DNA from: Elysia crispata
Lineage: Eukaryota > Mollusca > Gastropoda > Plakobranchidae
Direction of reading: 5' to 3'
NCBI GenBank assembly: GCA_033675545.1
Contig: JAWDGP010004927.1
Coordinates: 2,243,501 to 2,307,500, forward strand
DNA length: 64,000 bases
In this document: one piece after another, positions 1 to 13,966 of the stretch
Position numbering within the stretch: the stretch's first letter is position 1
How the letters are laid out: the number at the start of each line of letters is the position of its first letter
Notes under the pieces: generated by a model
Seen by the model: the letters and a program-made list of their open reading frames with translations, nothing else
What the model was told of the DNA's origin: nothing
Databases searched by the model: none
Translations under genes and position numbers: made by a program

Positions 1-1430
1 TTTGCGGCAGAAGAAAAAAGGGGGGGAAAGAGAGAGGCGAACTACGCCTAACTATCTGGAACTTTACTCTTTTGTTTTCCGAGGAACCTATTTCAATCAT
101 CACTGGATCTTTTTCTTTCAAGGAGTGACGCCTAACTTTCCAACTTAGCCTATTCAGTTGATTTCAGAACACAACGATCTGGCAATGCTATAGGGTTTGC
201 CTATTGTGCCCACATTCATCACCTCATCAACCGTTGCTTTGTTGAAAAGATTTTAATTACAGTTTTCAATAGCTCATCCTTGATTAAAAGTCCAAATCTC
301 TTTTCTTTCATCTGCGTAGTTCATTGCCATTTGTGTGGGAAAAGAACAGCAAGTTAGACAGTCTGTTTGAACTGAAAATCTTCACATGAATTGGGCGCGA
401 GCTGATTTACAGGAATGTTGGGGATTTTCCTTTTGTAAGACTCACACCTTTGTGGGTATCTGCCCATTGTTTCGCTCGACCAGGTTTCGACATGCCATCT
501 CTACAAGCAGAGTCGACTCTGTGCAGTTAATTAAGTCATTCTCTCAAACTTTGCTTTCATGCGGGTTCTAGAAGTTCTAGAATTATTGCTTCGCGGAACA
601 CAACGTTCGTAAGGATGTGCTGTGAGAGAGGAGGGACTGAGTTTTCTAGACTGCATTTTTAAACTAACCTACTAGACTGAGGTTTTTCTTAGACTAACTT
701 TCTGGATTGGGTGTTCTGGACGAACTTTCTAGACTGAACTTTCTCGCCATCGTTGAGGTGCTTGACCTGGTCTGAGTGGCGCTCACCCTGCATGCTCGTC
801 AGTCTCACCTGTTGTTCCAACTGTCTGTACAGAGCGATGCTGACCCGGGCAGGACATCGATCTGAACTGAGCTGCTTACCGTTTCCGGTGGGCTGTGATC
901 ACCGCTCAATTATTGAATTCCACTTATGAACAAGGTAAGGGCTTTACGGAGCGAATCTGTTGCTTGCGTGTTGTGCGGCAACTTTCAACCCCTCCCCTCT
1001 GCCCGTCCCCAATGCCTGAACAGGTCACTAAGAACTTGATTGGCTGCGGCTTGAGCCTGGTTTGAGTTGTAAGGCCGGATCTTTGTGACCGTCCATGCGA
1101 GCAGACACGCCACCAAGGCTGTTCCGTGCATGCTGTCAATCAGACAGCCGACAGCCGACGGCCGACAGCTCGATGTATTTACATAGCCCGCTAACTAACG
1201 ACGCTCTGGAAATAGAATCCATAATTGATACAACAAAGGCGATTTTTCTCCTTTCCTGCCTACGAATAATTTTCTTCTTCTTCTAAAACTTTATTTACTG
1301 ATCCTGTGGAGATCAGGGCTTCTTGTGTCGGTGGTCCAGGGGTGGTGCAAATATACTTCTTATTGATTGGCTCTCTGGGTGGGTATGGAGAGCAAGAGGA
1401 AAATATTGAGACAGAGAAATAGATGGATGT
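1..1430. other. Unique sequence, no gene seen
   Basis: No exon with convincing splice sites was found. Positions 640-740 hold several short related phrases built on CTAGACT and AACTTTCT, which look like a decayed local repeat. Open frames here are short and have no recognisable content. Confidence 0.5.
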
Positions 1431-1445
1431 ATGGGTAGAGAAAGA

Positions 1446-1450
<5 letters not shown>

Positions 1451-1519
<69 letters not shown>

Positions 1520-1525
1520 GAGAGA
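1451..1525. repeat. (GA)n microsatellite
   Basis: An almost pure GA tract of about 75 bp on the + strand. It accounts for the RE-repeat and SL-repeat open frames in this area. Confidence 0.95.
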
Positions 1526-3447
1526 AGTGCTTAATGTTTGTTATATAACCAGAAAGCTTGATCGTAGAGAGATAAGAAGAAAGAATCACTGGAGATTGAG
1601 GAAAGAAGAGAGGAGCGGCAGCAGCGAAGAAAACCACCAAAGACGAGGATAGAAAAAGAAGAAGAAGAAACCACAGCAAACAAAATAATGAAACTGGCCG
1701 AAGATCTCCGGGGTAGACCTGTAGTACTGCCAGACTGAAGCATGTCTCTCGAGGCATCTCTCTCCCTCTAAACATCAGCAGCTGTTTGTGAAGAGTAAAT
1801 GAAAGATAATTGGAGTGCTCACCCCACGACGTGAGGTCCACAATAGTCATGGACGCTCACGAAAACCAGATTTCTTGCCTCAGGTATCTGCTGCCCCCCC
1901 CCCACACACACACACACATACACAATGTCTCGAGTTGCCCCGCTGTCAGGGATGTATTAACAGTGAAACAGCTACAACCCAGAGCAGCACTGGACTCTCT
2001 ACACGATACGGAATACAACAGAATGTTATTTGTCCTGAGGTCAAAGGTTGTCACCCAATACGTCATGCTGTTCCTTTTTCACCCAGTAAACAAATTGAGT
2101 TTCGTATAGGAATTTTAAGAATTGAGAGTTATTGGCCCTCTCGCTTCAAACTTATCGAGATCAAAGTTGAGGTTTAAAAAAAAAAAAAAGAGATTGTGGA
2201 GGAAATTTAAGCCTTTACATTTATGAAATGCAGCTTGTCGCATGTTTAATCCCTTGAGAATTCTCTTGTGTCGACTGTGTGGTGAGTGTTAGTATGTTTA
2301 TCAGCCAGTCTGGTGTGTAGACTGATAAAACCGTTTCTTGTGGACGACTGTGTCATCCCGAGTTGAACACAACAGCCATGATGGCTGAGTAGGGCAAGAC
2401 AGTAGCCCACATTATAAGGGTTAGCTTTATCTCTTGACCAACAGTCCCCGGGGAAACCCACAAAGAACTGAACAACAATCTTGGTGTGCATAGCTCCTCA
2501 ACTCTAACCTTTCCTCACGCTTGAACATCTTTCTTATCTTGAAATAGATCTTCGATGAAGGGGCACCGTTAGAACAATATTTTATACCAATTCAAAGAGC
2601 ATTCTTGAATCCTAGTGCAGGGCTTATAATTAGAAAGATATGGCCTTAAAAAATTCGATTAAAAATACTTTATTCAATATTAGTCTTATTGAGTTACAGC
2701 TTCATAGTCTCCATGAGAAGGTCTTTTGCACATTACAGTGACATGTGAGTTCATCATAGTCTAAAAATAAACAACAACAAAAGAAAAAAGTCGCGCACTA
2801 TCGAAAATGACATCAGAAATGTAGATTTCATCAACACAATGTGTGAGACTGCCTGCCGCAGTTATCCTCAACCTGGACTCTTGGCGAAGTTGTTACATTG
2901 TCAGCCTCATATGCATGACTGTTTTTAACTTTTGTGTTTTACGACATCGATGATTAAGGTAAGTTCAAGGGACTTAATATAAGTTGATGAAAAATGGTTA
3001 TCTTAAAGAAGGTAATCTATCTAATTCGAGTCTTTTGTTAAAGTTACGTGAGAAGAGGAATAGATTTACCACATGTTTTTTTGGTTGTCACCATTTTGAA
3101 TGCTACGACCTAGAAGATCGATTGAAACCATTGTTTATTATAGAGTGATGCCACCTACACAGAAATCAAGAACCCTGCCTTCCAGCAGAAACATTTAGAA
3201 GAGGTTTATTTCTCTCTTTATTTCCCCCATTTGTGCTCATTATTATTTGTGTATCTAATTTTTTACCTCATGCCTGGCTAACGATTGGTAGTACAAGTGC
3301 GGAGGCTAGGCTGCTTCTTGTGCTCTCATACAAGTAAAGCAGGACCCATGACTTGCAGCTCGGCAGCGAAACTCTGTGTGAAGTCACATCCCAAACACGA
3401 GACAGGATTGTGTTGGAAACGCCAGGAGCGCACGGGAAATCAATAGG
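1526..3447. other. Unique sequence, no gene seen
   Basis: It contains a short (CA)n run near 1902-1923 and an A-run near 2175. No exon could be supported on either strand. Confidence 0.5.
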
Positions 3448-5389
3448 AAACCTAGTTTGTTGTTACTTTCAGTTCTGGATTACTGTATACAAACCTAGTT
3501 TGTTGTTACTTTCAGTTCTGGATTACTGTATACAAACCTAGTTTGTTGTTACTTTCAGTTCTGGATTACTGTATACAAACCTAGTTTGTTGTTACTTTCA
3601 GTTCTGGATTACTGTATACAAACCTAGTTTGTTGTTACTTTCAGTTCTGGATTACTGTATACAAACCTAGTTTGTTGTTACTTTCAGTTCTGGATTACTG
3701 TATACAAACCTAGTTTGTTGTTACTTTCAGTTCTGGATTACTGTATACAAACCTAGTTTGTTGTTACTTTCAGTTCTGGATTACTGTATACAAACCTAGT
3801 TTGTTGTTACTTTCAGTTCTGGATTACTGTATACAAACCTAGTTTGTTGTTACTTTCAGTTCTGGATTACTGTATACAAACCTAGTTTGTTGTTACTTTC
3901 AGTTCTGGATTACTGTATACAAACCTAGTTTGTTGTTACTTTCAGTTCTGGATTACTGTATACAAACCTAGCTTGTTGTTACTTTCAGTTCTGGATTACT
4001 GTATACAAACCTAGTTTGTTGTTACTTTCAGTTCTGGATTACTGTATACAAACCTAGTTTGTTGTTACTTTCAGTTCTGGATTACTGTATACAAACCTAG
4101 TTTGTTGTTACTTTCAGTTCTGGATTACTGTATACAAACCTAGTTTGTTGTTACTTTCAGTTCTGGATTACTGTATACAAACCTAGTTTGTTGTTACTTT
4201 CAGTTCTGGATTACTGTATACAAACCTAGTTTGTTGTTACTTTCAGTTCTGGATTACTGTATACAAACCTAGTTTGTTGTTACTTTCAGTTCTGGATTAC
4301 TGTATACAAACCTAGTTTGTTGTTACTTTCAGTTCTGGATTACTGTATACAAACCTAGTTTGTTGTTACTTTCAGTTCTGGATTACTGTATACAAACCTA
4401 GCTTGTTGTTACTTTCAGTTCTGGATTACTGTATACAAACCTAGTTTGTTGTTACTTTCAGTTCTGGATTACTGTATACAAACCTAGCTTGTTGTTACTT
4501 TCAGTTCTGGATTACTGTATACAAACCTAGTTTGTTGTTACTTTCAGTTCTGGATTACTGTATACAAACCTAGTTTGTTGTTACTTTCAGTTCTGGATTA
4601 CTGTATACAAACCTAGTTTGTTGTTACTTTCAGTTCTGGATTACTGTATACAAACCTAGTTTGTTGTTACTTTCAGTTCTGGATTACTGTATACAAACCT
4701 AGTTTGTTGTTACTTTCAGTTCTGGATTACTGTATACAAACCTAGTTTGTTGTTACTTTCAGTTCTGGATTACTGTATACAAACCTAGTTTGTTGTTACT
4801 TTCAGTTCTGGATTACTGTATACAAACCTAGTTTGTTGTTACTTTCAGTTCTGGATTACTGTATACAAACCTAGTTTGTTGTTACTTTCAGTTCTGGATT
4901 ACTGTATACAAACCTAGCTTGTTGTTACTTTCAGTTCTGGATTACTGTATACAAACCTAGTTTGTTGTTACTTTCAGTTCTGGATTACTGTATACAAACC
5001 TAGCTTGTTGTTACTTTCAGTTCTGGATTACTGTATACAAACCTAGTTTGTTGTTACTTTCAGTTCTGGATTACTGTATACAAACCTAGTTTGTTGTTAC
5101 TTTCAGTTCTGGATTACTGTATACAAACCTAGTTTGTTGTTACTTTCAGTTCTGGATTACTGTATACAAACCTAGTTTGTTGTTACTTTCAGTTCTGGAT
5201 TACTGTATACAAACCTAGCTTGTTGTTACTTTCAGTTCTGGATTACTGTATACAAACCTAGTTTGTTGTTACTTTCAGTTCTGGATTACTGTATACAAAC
5301 CTAGTTTGTTGTTACTTTCAGTTCTGGATTACTGTATACAAACCTAGTTTGTTGTTACTTTCAGTTCTGGATTACTGTATACAAGCCTA
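3448..5389. repeat. 43-bp minisatellite, about 45 copies
   Basis: Head-to-tail units recur every 43 bp; successive AAACCTAG starts fall at 3448 and 3491 and the rhythm holds to the end. Copies are nearly identical. The main variant is AGCTTG in place of AGTTTG, scattered through the array. Each unit contains TTACTTTCAG, which resembles a 3' splice site, followed by TTCTGGATTACT and GTATAC. The last unit shows AAGCCTAG and then the array stops abruptly. Confidence 0.97.
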
Positions 5390-6680
5390 GAAAACTTTAT
5401 ACAACTTATGTATATGCCAACCTTCGAAAACGGCCAAGAAAAGACTAGCATTCTGTTAGAAATGATTTTGTTGAGAATACATTAGTTTATTTTGATATTT
5501 AGAGATCCACAAATCAAAGTTATTTAATTTTTGGGAGAGACTTTTCGATTTCCGTAAACAGACTAATCCGGTGGGTCTTTTTTTTTTTTTTTTTTTAAAA
5601 CCCGAAACGGAGAGCCCAGCTCTAAATGGCTTGGATTAGATCTGGATTAAGACTAAGGCTAGACTGTCTAGAGACAGACATCTAAACGTCACGACGGTAC
5701 CGGGGCATTATTGATTCTTAGAGTGGCCAGTTAGATCTACAGGACTAAACATAGTAACATGCAGGAGGCCATCACTGCCAAGCAGTGCGTAATACCCCTC
5801 CCCAACTCCCCCAACCCACTCTTTCTCTCTCTGTCTCTGTCTCTTTCTATCTCTCTCCCTTTCCCTCCCATTTGTGTTAGAGTAAGGGAAATTTGGCTGG
5901 TAATTCGAGAGGCATAAGAACCACAATTCTAGGTGAAAGTATCTTCCTGTGCTGTTCTGAGTTGACCATTCAAGAAAAAGGCCAGCCCTGCCATATGAAA
6001 ACTAGTGCGCCAGTGGCTTTACTCTGCACTTTCGCACATCAACAGAAACCAAAAGAACGGGAGAGAAAATTCGATGAGGAACTTTTGAAGCAGCAATAAT
6101 TCTACACAACGTGTTGCGCGATCAGTTATGTTGTTACTGACAATTAAGCTTCGGAAAGGCCTGAAACCCAATCTGATTTATTTCGATGACATCATGAAGA
6201 CATATCCTGCATTTTCCCCTCAGAGAAAACCTAATCATGGACAACTAACACTTGGAGACTCACTATCGTAATTTGTCCTCTCCTCCTCACACACACACAC
6301 ACACACAATCCCCAATTTTCTCCAAATGCTCATATTACTCTCTCCTTTTTTCACTTGCACATAAACACAAACAAACTACATCTTCATGCTATTATTTTAT
6401 ACAACAAGGAGTCGCACCACAGTTCCATGCTGAACCCACACCGTCAACCTCACTCGGGACATCCGCCTTACTACATACACCTCATATATAACCACTGGTC
6501 AAGATAAAGTCACACAATCTTGAGAGCACTGAACACCTCACTTTCATATGCACGTGTATGTCCCACATCGTCTCCCATGCACATTCCTTATCCCCATCTC
6601 ACGTCCACACTTGTAGAAACATCCCTCCCCCCCCCACACACACATAATTTTACTCCTAGATAAGCAGGAACACTCCACAT
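5390..6680. other. Spacer between two minisatellites
   Basis: AT-rich unique DNA with a T-run at 5578-5597, a CT-rich patch near 5819-5870 and a (CA)n run near 6290-6306. No supported gene. Confidence 0.5.
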
Positions 6681-8037
6681 TCATTCCTTACACTCCCGTA
6701 TCAACTACAACATACACTCTACACTCATTCCTTACACTCCCGTATCAACTACAACATACACTCTACACTCATTCCTTACATTACCGTATCAACTACAACA
6801 TACACTCTACTCTCATTCCTTACACTCCCGTATCAACTACAACATACACTCTACACTCATTCCTTACATTACCGTATCAACTACAACATACACTCTACAC
6901 TCATTCCTTACACTACCGTATCAACTACAACATACACTCTACACTCATTCCTTACACTACCGTATCAACTACAACATACACTCTACACTCATTCCTTACA
7001 CTACCGTATCAACTACAACATACACTCTACACTCATTCCTTACACTCCCGTATCAACTACAACATACACTCTACACTCATTCCTTACACTACCGTATCAA
7101 CTACAACATACACTCTACACTCATTCCTTACACTACCGTATCAACTACAACATACACTCTACACTCATTCCTTACACTACCGTATCAACTACAACATACA
7201 CTCTACACTCATTCCTTACACTACCGTATCAACTACAACATACACTCTACTCTCATTCCTTACACTACCGTATCAACTACAACATACACTCTACTCTCAT
7301 TCCTTACACTACCGTATCAACTACAACATACACTCTACACTCATTCCTTACACTACCGTATCAACTACAACATACACTCTACTCTCATTCCTTACACTAC
7401 CGTATCAACTACAACATACACTCTACTCTCATTCCTTACACTCCCGTATCAACTACAACATACAATCTACACTCATTCCTTACATTACCGTATCAACTAC
7501 AACATACAATCTACACTCATTCCTTACACTACCGTATCAACTACAACATACACTCTACTCTCATTCCTTACATTACCGTATCAACTACAACATACACTCT
7601 ACTCTCATTCCTTACATTACCGTATCAACTACAACATACACTCTACTCTCATTCCTTACATTACCGTATCAACTACAACATACACTCTACACTCATTCCT
7701 TACACTACCGTATCAACTACAACATACACTCTACACTCATTCCTTACACTACCGTATCAACTACAACATACACTCTACTCTCATTCCTTACACTACCGTA
7801 TCAACTACAACATACACTCTACTCTCATTCCTTACACTACCGTATCAACTACAACATACACTCTACTCTCATTCCTTACACTACCGTATCAACTACAACA
7901 TACACTCTACACTCATTCCTTACACTCCCGTATCAACTACAACATACACTCTACTCTCATTCCTTACACTACCGTATCAACTACAACATACACTCTACTC
8001 TCATTCCTTACACTCCCGTATCAACTACAACATACAC
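6681..8037. repeat. 44-bp minisatellite, about 31 copies
   Basis: Units starting TCATTCCTTACA recur every 44 bp (6681, 6725 and onward; the last begins at 8001 and is partial). Three positions vary in combination: ACTCCCG, ACTACCG or ATTACCG in the first half, and CTACAC versus CTACTC before the next unit. The + strand is almost free of G. It is not related to the 43-bp array 1.3 kb upstream. Confidence 0.97.
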
Positions 8038-10463
8038 AAAACATATTCCTAAAAGTTTTTGTTTGTTTGTCACTACACAATGTGTCAAGGAAAGAAAACC
8101 TGAAATAGTTTTAAAAAAGATTGAAAAAAAAAAAAAAGCAAAAAAAACAAACAACAACCTAACCAGCAACAGCAACAACAACATCAAAGAACAGAAAACA
8201 AACAACCACGAATTAAAGAAAAAAGTGGTGAAATGTTTTATCTCGGCGCGGCGCTATTGAAATATTTTTGATAAAAAAAAAAAACCCACAAAAAGCAAAA
8301 GCTGATTCACAAATATTTAAACAAAACCAACAATGTGCTGGCCTTGTTCTTTCTGATGTTTTAATTTCATCCCGTTGAAGGAAGAAAAAAAATGCATATT
8401 TAATGTCATACATGCACACATACATACAGACAGGTAGATAAATAAAAGTTAGATAACGGATGGAGGGACATAGATAGATAGATAAATATGGGATAGTTAA
8501 GGAGACCAGATGCTTTCCAAGAGACTAGACACGTCTCGGAAACGACGTTGAAACCTGTGACCTATGTAGGACTGCTATAGAAATGACTTTTTGCTCTGTA
8601 TCTTTCTTCCGTTGAAACCTGTGACCTGTGTAGGACTGCTATAGAAATGACTTTTTGCTCTGTATCTTTCTTCCCGCCGTAACTTCTGACTGGCGCAATG
8701 TGTGATGGATGCGGAGATACAAGGATGAAAACCGTTAATGAAATTATCTTGATTTTCCTTGAGAGGCTGCCTGAGTGTCTCACTATGATGATGAACCGAG
8801 CTTCTTGGAAGAAAGATTTCATAGTTATTCACTCGTATACTATTTTCTTTGAATTACGCGTATAAAGGTAGGGCTGAAATTTGTAAAGCAGCATGCAGAT
8901 CTCGAGTCTACATTATCATAACGATCTTTCTCAGACAGTTTTTGTCTAGAGAAACATAAGGTCTAGACTTTGTGTTCTAGCTGATCAATAATAAAGCAGG
9001 ATTTCACAATGCATGTTACAATAGCGCAGTTTGGACGGGGCTCAATTATTCATCGCAAATCTGGACTCGTTGAGACGGGAACAGCAGCATAACATTGTTG
9101 ACTTAGACATAAAAATCAAGCATTAACGTTTGGTTGTTTTTGTTTGTTTCTTGTTGCTTCTTTTTCCTTTTCTTTCTTTCTTTCTTTCTTTTTTTTTTCA
9201 ACCACAGCAAATGAATTATTTATCATCAGGACGTAGACAACAAGAGAATTTCTAGTAGTACTGTGGAACTTTTTTTTTTCTCTTATTTTTTTTTTTCACT
9301 GAAAAATACAGTTTTCTTTGTCCTGGTGTTGGCCCATCGTTTTTCTCCCGTATTTCTTTTTTAAACTTCTCTGTGTTTAGCTTCTGCCAATCACCCTCAG
9401 GCCCAGGAAAAAAAAAATAAGAAAGGAGCTGAACGGGAAAGCCCAATTAGTTTCCGGAGTTTGCGCGTGCAAGAATGGCGGGCCTTAGGGCTGGCAGATC
9501 TGGAGTGATGGAATGTTTGGCGGGAGAGGGGCGCGAGGGAGACATTTCTGACTTACGCATGCGCAGGCTTTAATTAGGACCTGAAGAGAACGAAAGAAAC
9601 CCTGTCCTTGCTAAGACAAAATATCATGTTTTGGTGCTGTTTTGTCGGCTTTATTCCCTTCCGGTGACTCCAGCAAGAAGTGTCACTACGGGAAGTGACA
9701 AAAACCTGGTCGATATAATCATGACGAAGAGCAGCCTCGAACTATCACGTCCCGTCCTTTATGATGTGTGTATGTGTGTATATGTGGGGTGGTTTTTTGT
9801 TTTGTGAGAAACATCGCTTTCTTGTTTTGCCAACTATATATAATTGAATGTAACCATGTATAAGTATGTACCTTTCATTGTCTTTCTATCTGTATCTGTC
9901 TATCTGTTATATCTATCTATTCTACTTTCCTATATTTAAAGTCTGTTCTTCCACCTGTGTATCTATCAGGTTCTAGCTATATATTAAATTAAGTCTGACC
10001 GCCCTGGAACTATCCGTCTGTTTTGTTTTCTATCTGTCTACTGAAATACAGCCAAAGCTCTATCGAACTATCTATTTTTTTTTTCATGTATCTATCTTCT
10101 TTTTCCATTCAATCTATCCGTCTATCAAATCTTCTACCTGTCTGTCCAGCTGCCAATTGTCTGTCCTAGCGTGTGTTGTCAAGTGTGTTTCTTCCTTCCT
10201 TAGTGTTGGGCTCAACCTTCAGTCAGCACAGCGTTCGGGAACCTTGTCCGGCGAGTACGTGGCAGATGAAGATCTTAACTTTAGAGACAAAAGATCACTC
10301 GATCCCTTTTAAACCCACCCCCGAAAAAAGGATAGTTATTTCCCTTGATTGAGCGAAATCTATGTGGATGGTAAAACTATTAACTTGATCTCTCTATATT
10401 CTTCAGTCCATTAAGGTTCCAGAAGGTTCTCTGTGCTTTAACGCACTTTCAAATCCAACTAGG

Positions 10464-10469
<6 letters not shown>
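8038..10469. other. Unique AT-rich sequence, no gene seen
   Basis: A-rich from 8110 to 8290, with T-rich runs near 9140-9200 and 9270-9297. Positions 9440-9560 are locally GC-rich without an exon signature. Positions 9880-10150 are a decayed CTAT/CTGT simple-sequence region. Confidence 0.45.
8547..8674. repeat. 64-bp tandem duplication
   Basis: The segment beginning GTTGAAACCTGTGACCT occurs at 8547 and again at 8611, differing by about one base (CTATG/CTGTG). It is a recent direct duplication. Confidence 0.9.
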
Positions 10470-10533
<64 letters not shown>

Positions 10534-10552
10534 GTCTATCTGCCTCTCTCTG
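10470..10552. repeat. (CT)n microsatellite
   Basis: Pure CT for about 57 bp, then interrupted CT with GTCT and GCCT steps. Confidence 0.95.
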
Positions 10553-10855
10553 GATGTCTCCTTGGGTGTCCACCATGTCAGATCTAGTACTATCGCCGCC
10601 GCCGTTGGAGTAGTTTAGAGAGGGAAGTTAATCTTCTCTTCTAATGGACAGACTTCAGTCCCATGGTGAACAATATGTTGACGCCAGGACTCTGTCTCAG
10701 CGTCTTGACTCTCACAGCCGCCCAGCTTAAGACTGCAGTTCGGGCTTCCTTACAAAAATCGAAGCTTTCTCTCTGCACATACCCGCTTCAGGATAATTAA
10801 ATTCTTGTCAAGATTCTCACACCCACGCATGCAGTTTATATCTGTGTCTGCATGC

Positions 10856-10856
<1 letters not shown>

Positions 10857-10918
<62 letters not shown>

Positions 10919-10974
10919 CCTCCCCCCCTCTCTCTCTCCCTCACCCCCCCCCCTCTCTCTCTCTCTCTCGTCAC
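10857..10974. repeat. (CT)n tract with C-runs
   Basis: Pure CT to about 10914, then CT interrupted by runs of C. It explains the overlapping SLSL and RERE frames. Confidence 0.95.
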
Positions 10975-11099
10975 CTCTCCCTCACGATTAAATTTTGCGG
11001 ACCCTTGAATCTCGCCCGCCTTACCTCTCCCTCCGGTTTATCTATTTTCTACTCATCCTTCTGTTCTTCATTTCGATATACTCCCCCTCCCCCGATTCC

Positions 11100-11290
11100 T
11101 CTCAACCAACCGCTATTATAAACTACTACCTATCCACCTACCTATGGTCCTATCTAGCTTATATATATATATATATATATTTAATATCTATCGATCGTAT
11201 ATATGTATATCGATCAACATGTCCACCTACCTATGATCCTATCTAGCTCGTATCTATATAAATGTATATCGATCACTAACCATCTAGTAG
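11100..11290. repeat. AT-rich segment with imperfect 89-bp duplication
   Basis: CACCTACCTATG followed by TCCTATCTAGCT appears near 11135 and again near 11224. An (AT)n run lies between them at 11161-11181. Confidence 0.6.
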
Positions 11291-11657
11291 ATTTCCGTCA
11301 GTAGATTCCCACCTAATTTCTGTGCGGCCTGTGTGACAGCCTAATCGCATCTTGCCCACTGTGATGGACTGGATGTTACCGTCTTCTAGGCCTGCTTGCA
11401 TACCCCCCTCTGGCGAGGCCTCTGATCCCCCTCGTGTCCCCCCGGCGGCTCCCTCTGGCATCCCCACTCACAATCCTGTAGTAAGAGAGATCCTAGGATA
11501 GTGCAGCGGCAGGACACGATGCAAGTCAGAAGAAACTGCTGGCCTTTTATGGGCTAGAATCTTAATATCAACAGTTCGAAATTCTTACTGTGGTCGGAAG
11601 TGATAGAAGAAATTGTAAAGGTGCAGTGATAAGTCAGGATGTGTTGGTGGTAGTTGT

Positions 11658-11717
11658 GGTTGTGATGATAGTAGTAGTGTAGTAGTAGTCGTAGTAGTGG
11701 TAGTAGTAGTAGAAGTG

Positions 11718-11769
<52 letters not shown>

Positions 11770-11774
11770 TAGTG

Positions 11775-11814
<40 letters not shown>

Positions 11815-11861
11815 TAGTAGTAGTAGTAGTAGTAGCAGTAGTAGTAGTAGTAGGAGTAGTT

Positions 11862-11922
<61 letters not shown>

Positions 11923-11963
11923 CAGTAGTAGCAGTAGTAGTAGTAGCAGTAGCAGTAGCCGTA

Positions 11964-11994
<31 letters not shown>

Positions 11995-11996
11995 GA
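11658..11996. repeat. (GTA)n/(AGC)n trinucleotide repeat
   Basis: About 340 bp of AGT triplets on the + strand, with scattered GGT, GAA and AGC variants and ending in pure AGC steps. A triplet period leaves frames open on both strands (polyV, polyL, polyT), so these frames are not evidence of a gene. Confidence 0.95.
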
Positions 11997-12059
11997 GCAG
12001 TAGTTGCTGTGTGCAACAATTATTGTAGTTCTGATAGCTATGTAGTAATGTAGCTGTTA

Positions 12060-13517
<1,458 letters not shown>

Positions 13518-13966
13518 AAAATTTAAACAAATACAAATTTCGAAGGAGAGTGCTCAGCGCAAAATCTTGTTAAATACCCCTAGCCACCCTCCCCCCTTTT
13601 ATATAAAAAAATAAAATAAAAAAAGCCTGAAGCTGTGTGTGGGTGATGCCGCATCTCAAAGAGCTCACATTTGTCGCTCCATCGCACAGAGACCGAAACC
13701 TGCGTGCTCTGATCCGATGATAACGCTTGAGACGCCGAGTCAGTGGGCGTCCTGACATTCTCTGGCTTGAGCCGAAATCACAAGCGTTTTATTGTTTTAC
13801 AGGAAGGCTGTGCAAGCCTTTGGATGAAACATTTAGAATCGCTCAAGCCTATGCAAGCCTTTTGATGGGACAGTGTGGTTCAAGTCCAAACAAGCCTTTG
13901 GATAAGATTGTGGTCTCTAAGTGACTATACCAGCGGTCCTTAATGGATGTCTCCTTCTCCTTCAGC

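Noticed and set aside
3448..8037. CRISPR-like regular repeats
   Set aside because: Units are contiguous without unique spacers, and the window is eukaryotic; these are ordinary minisatellites.
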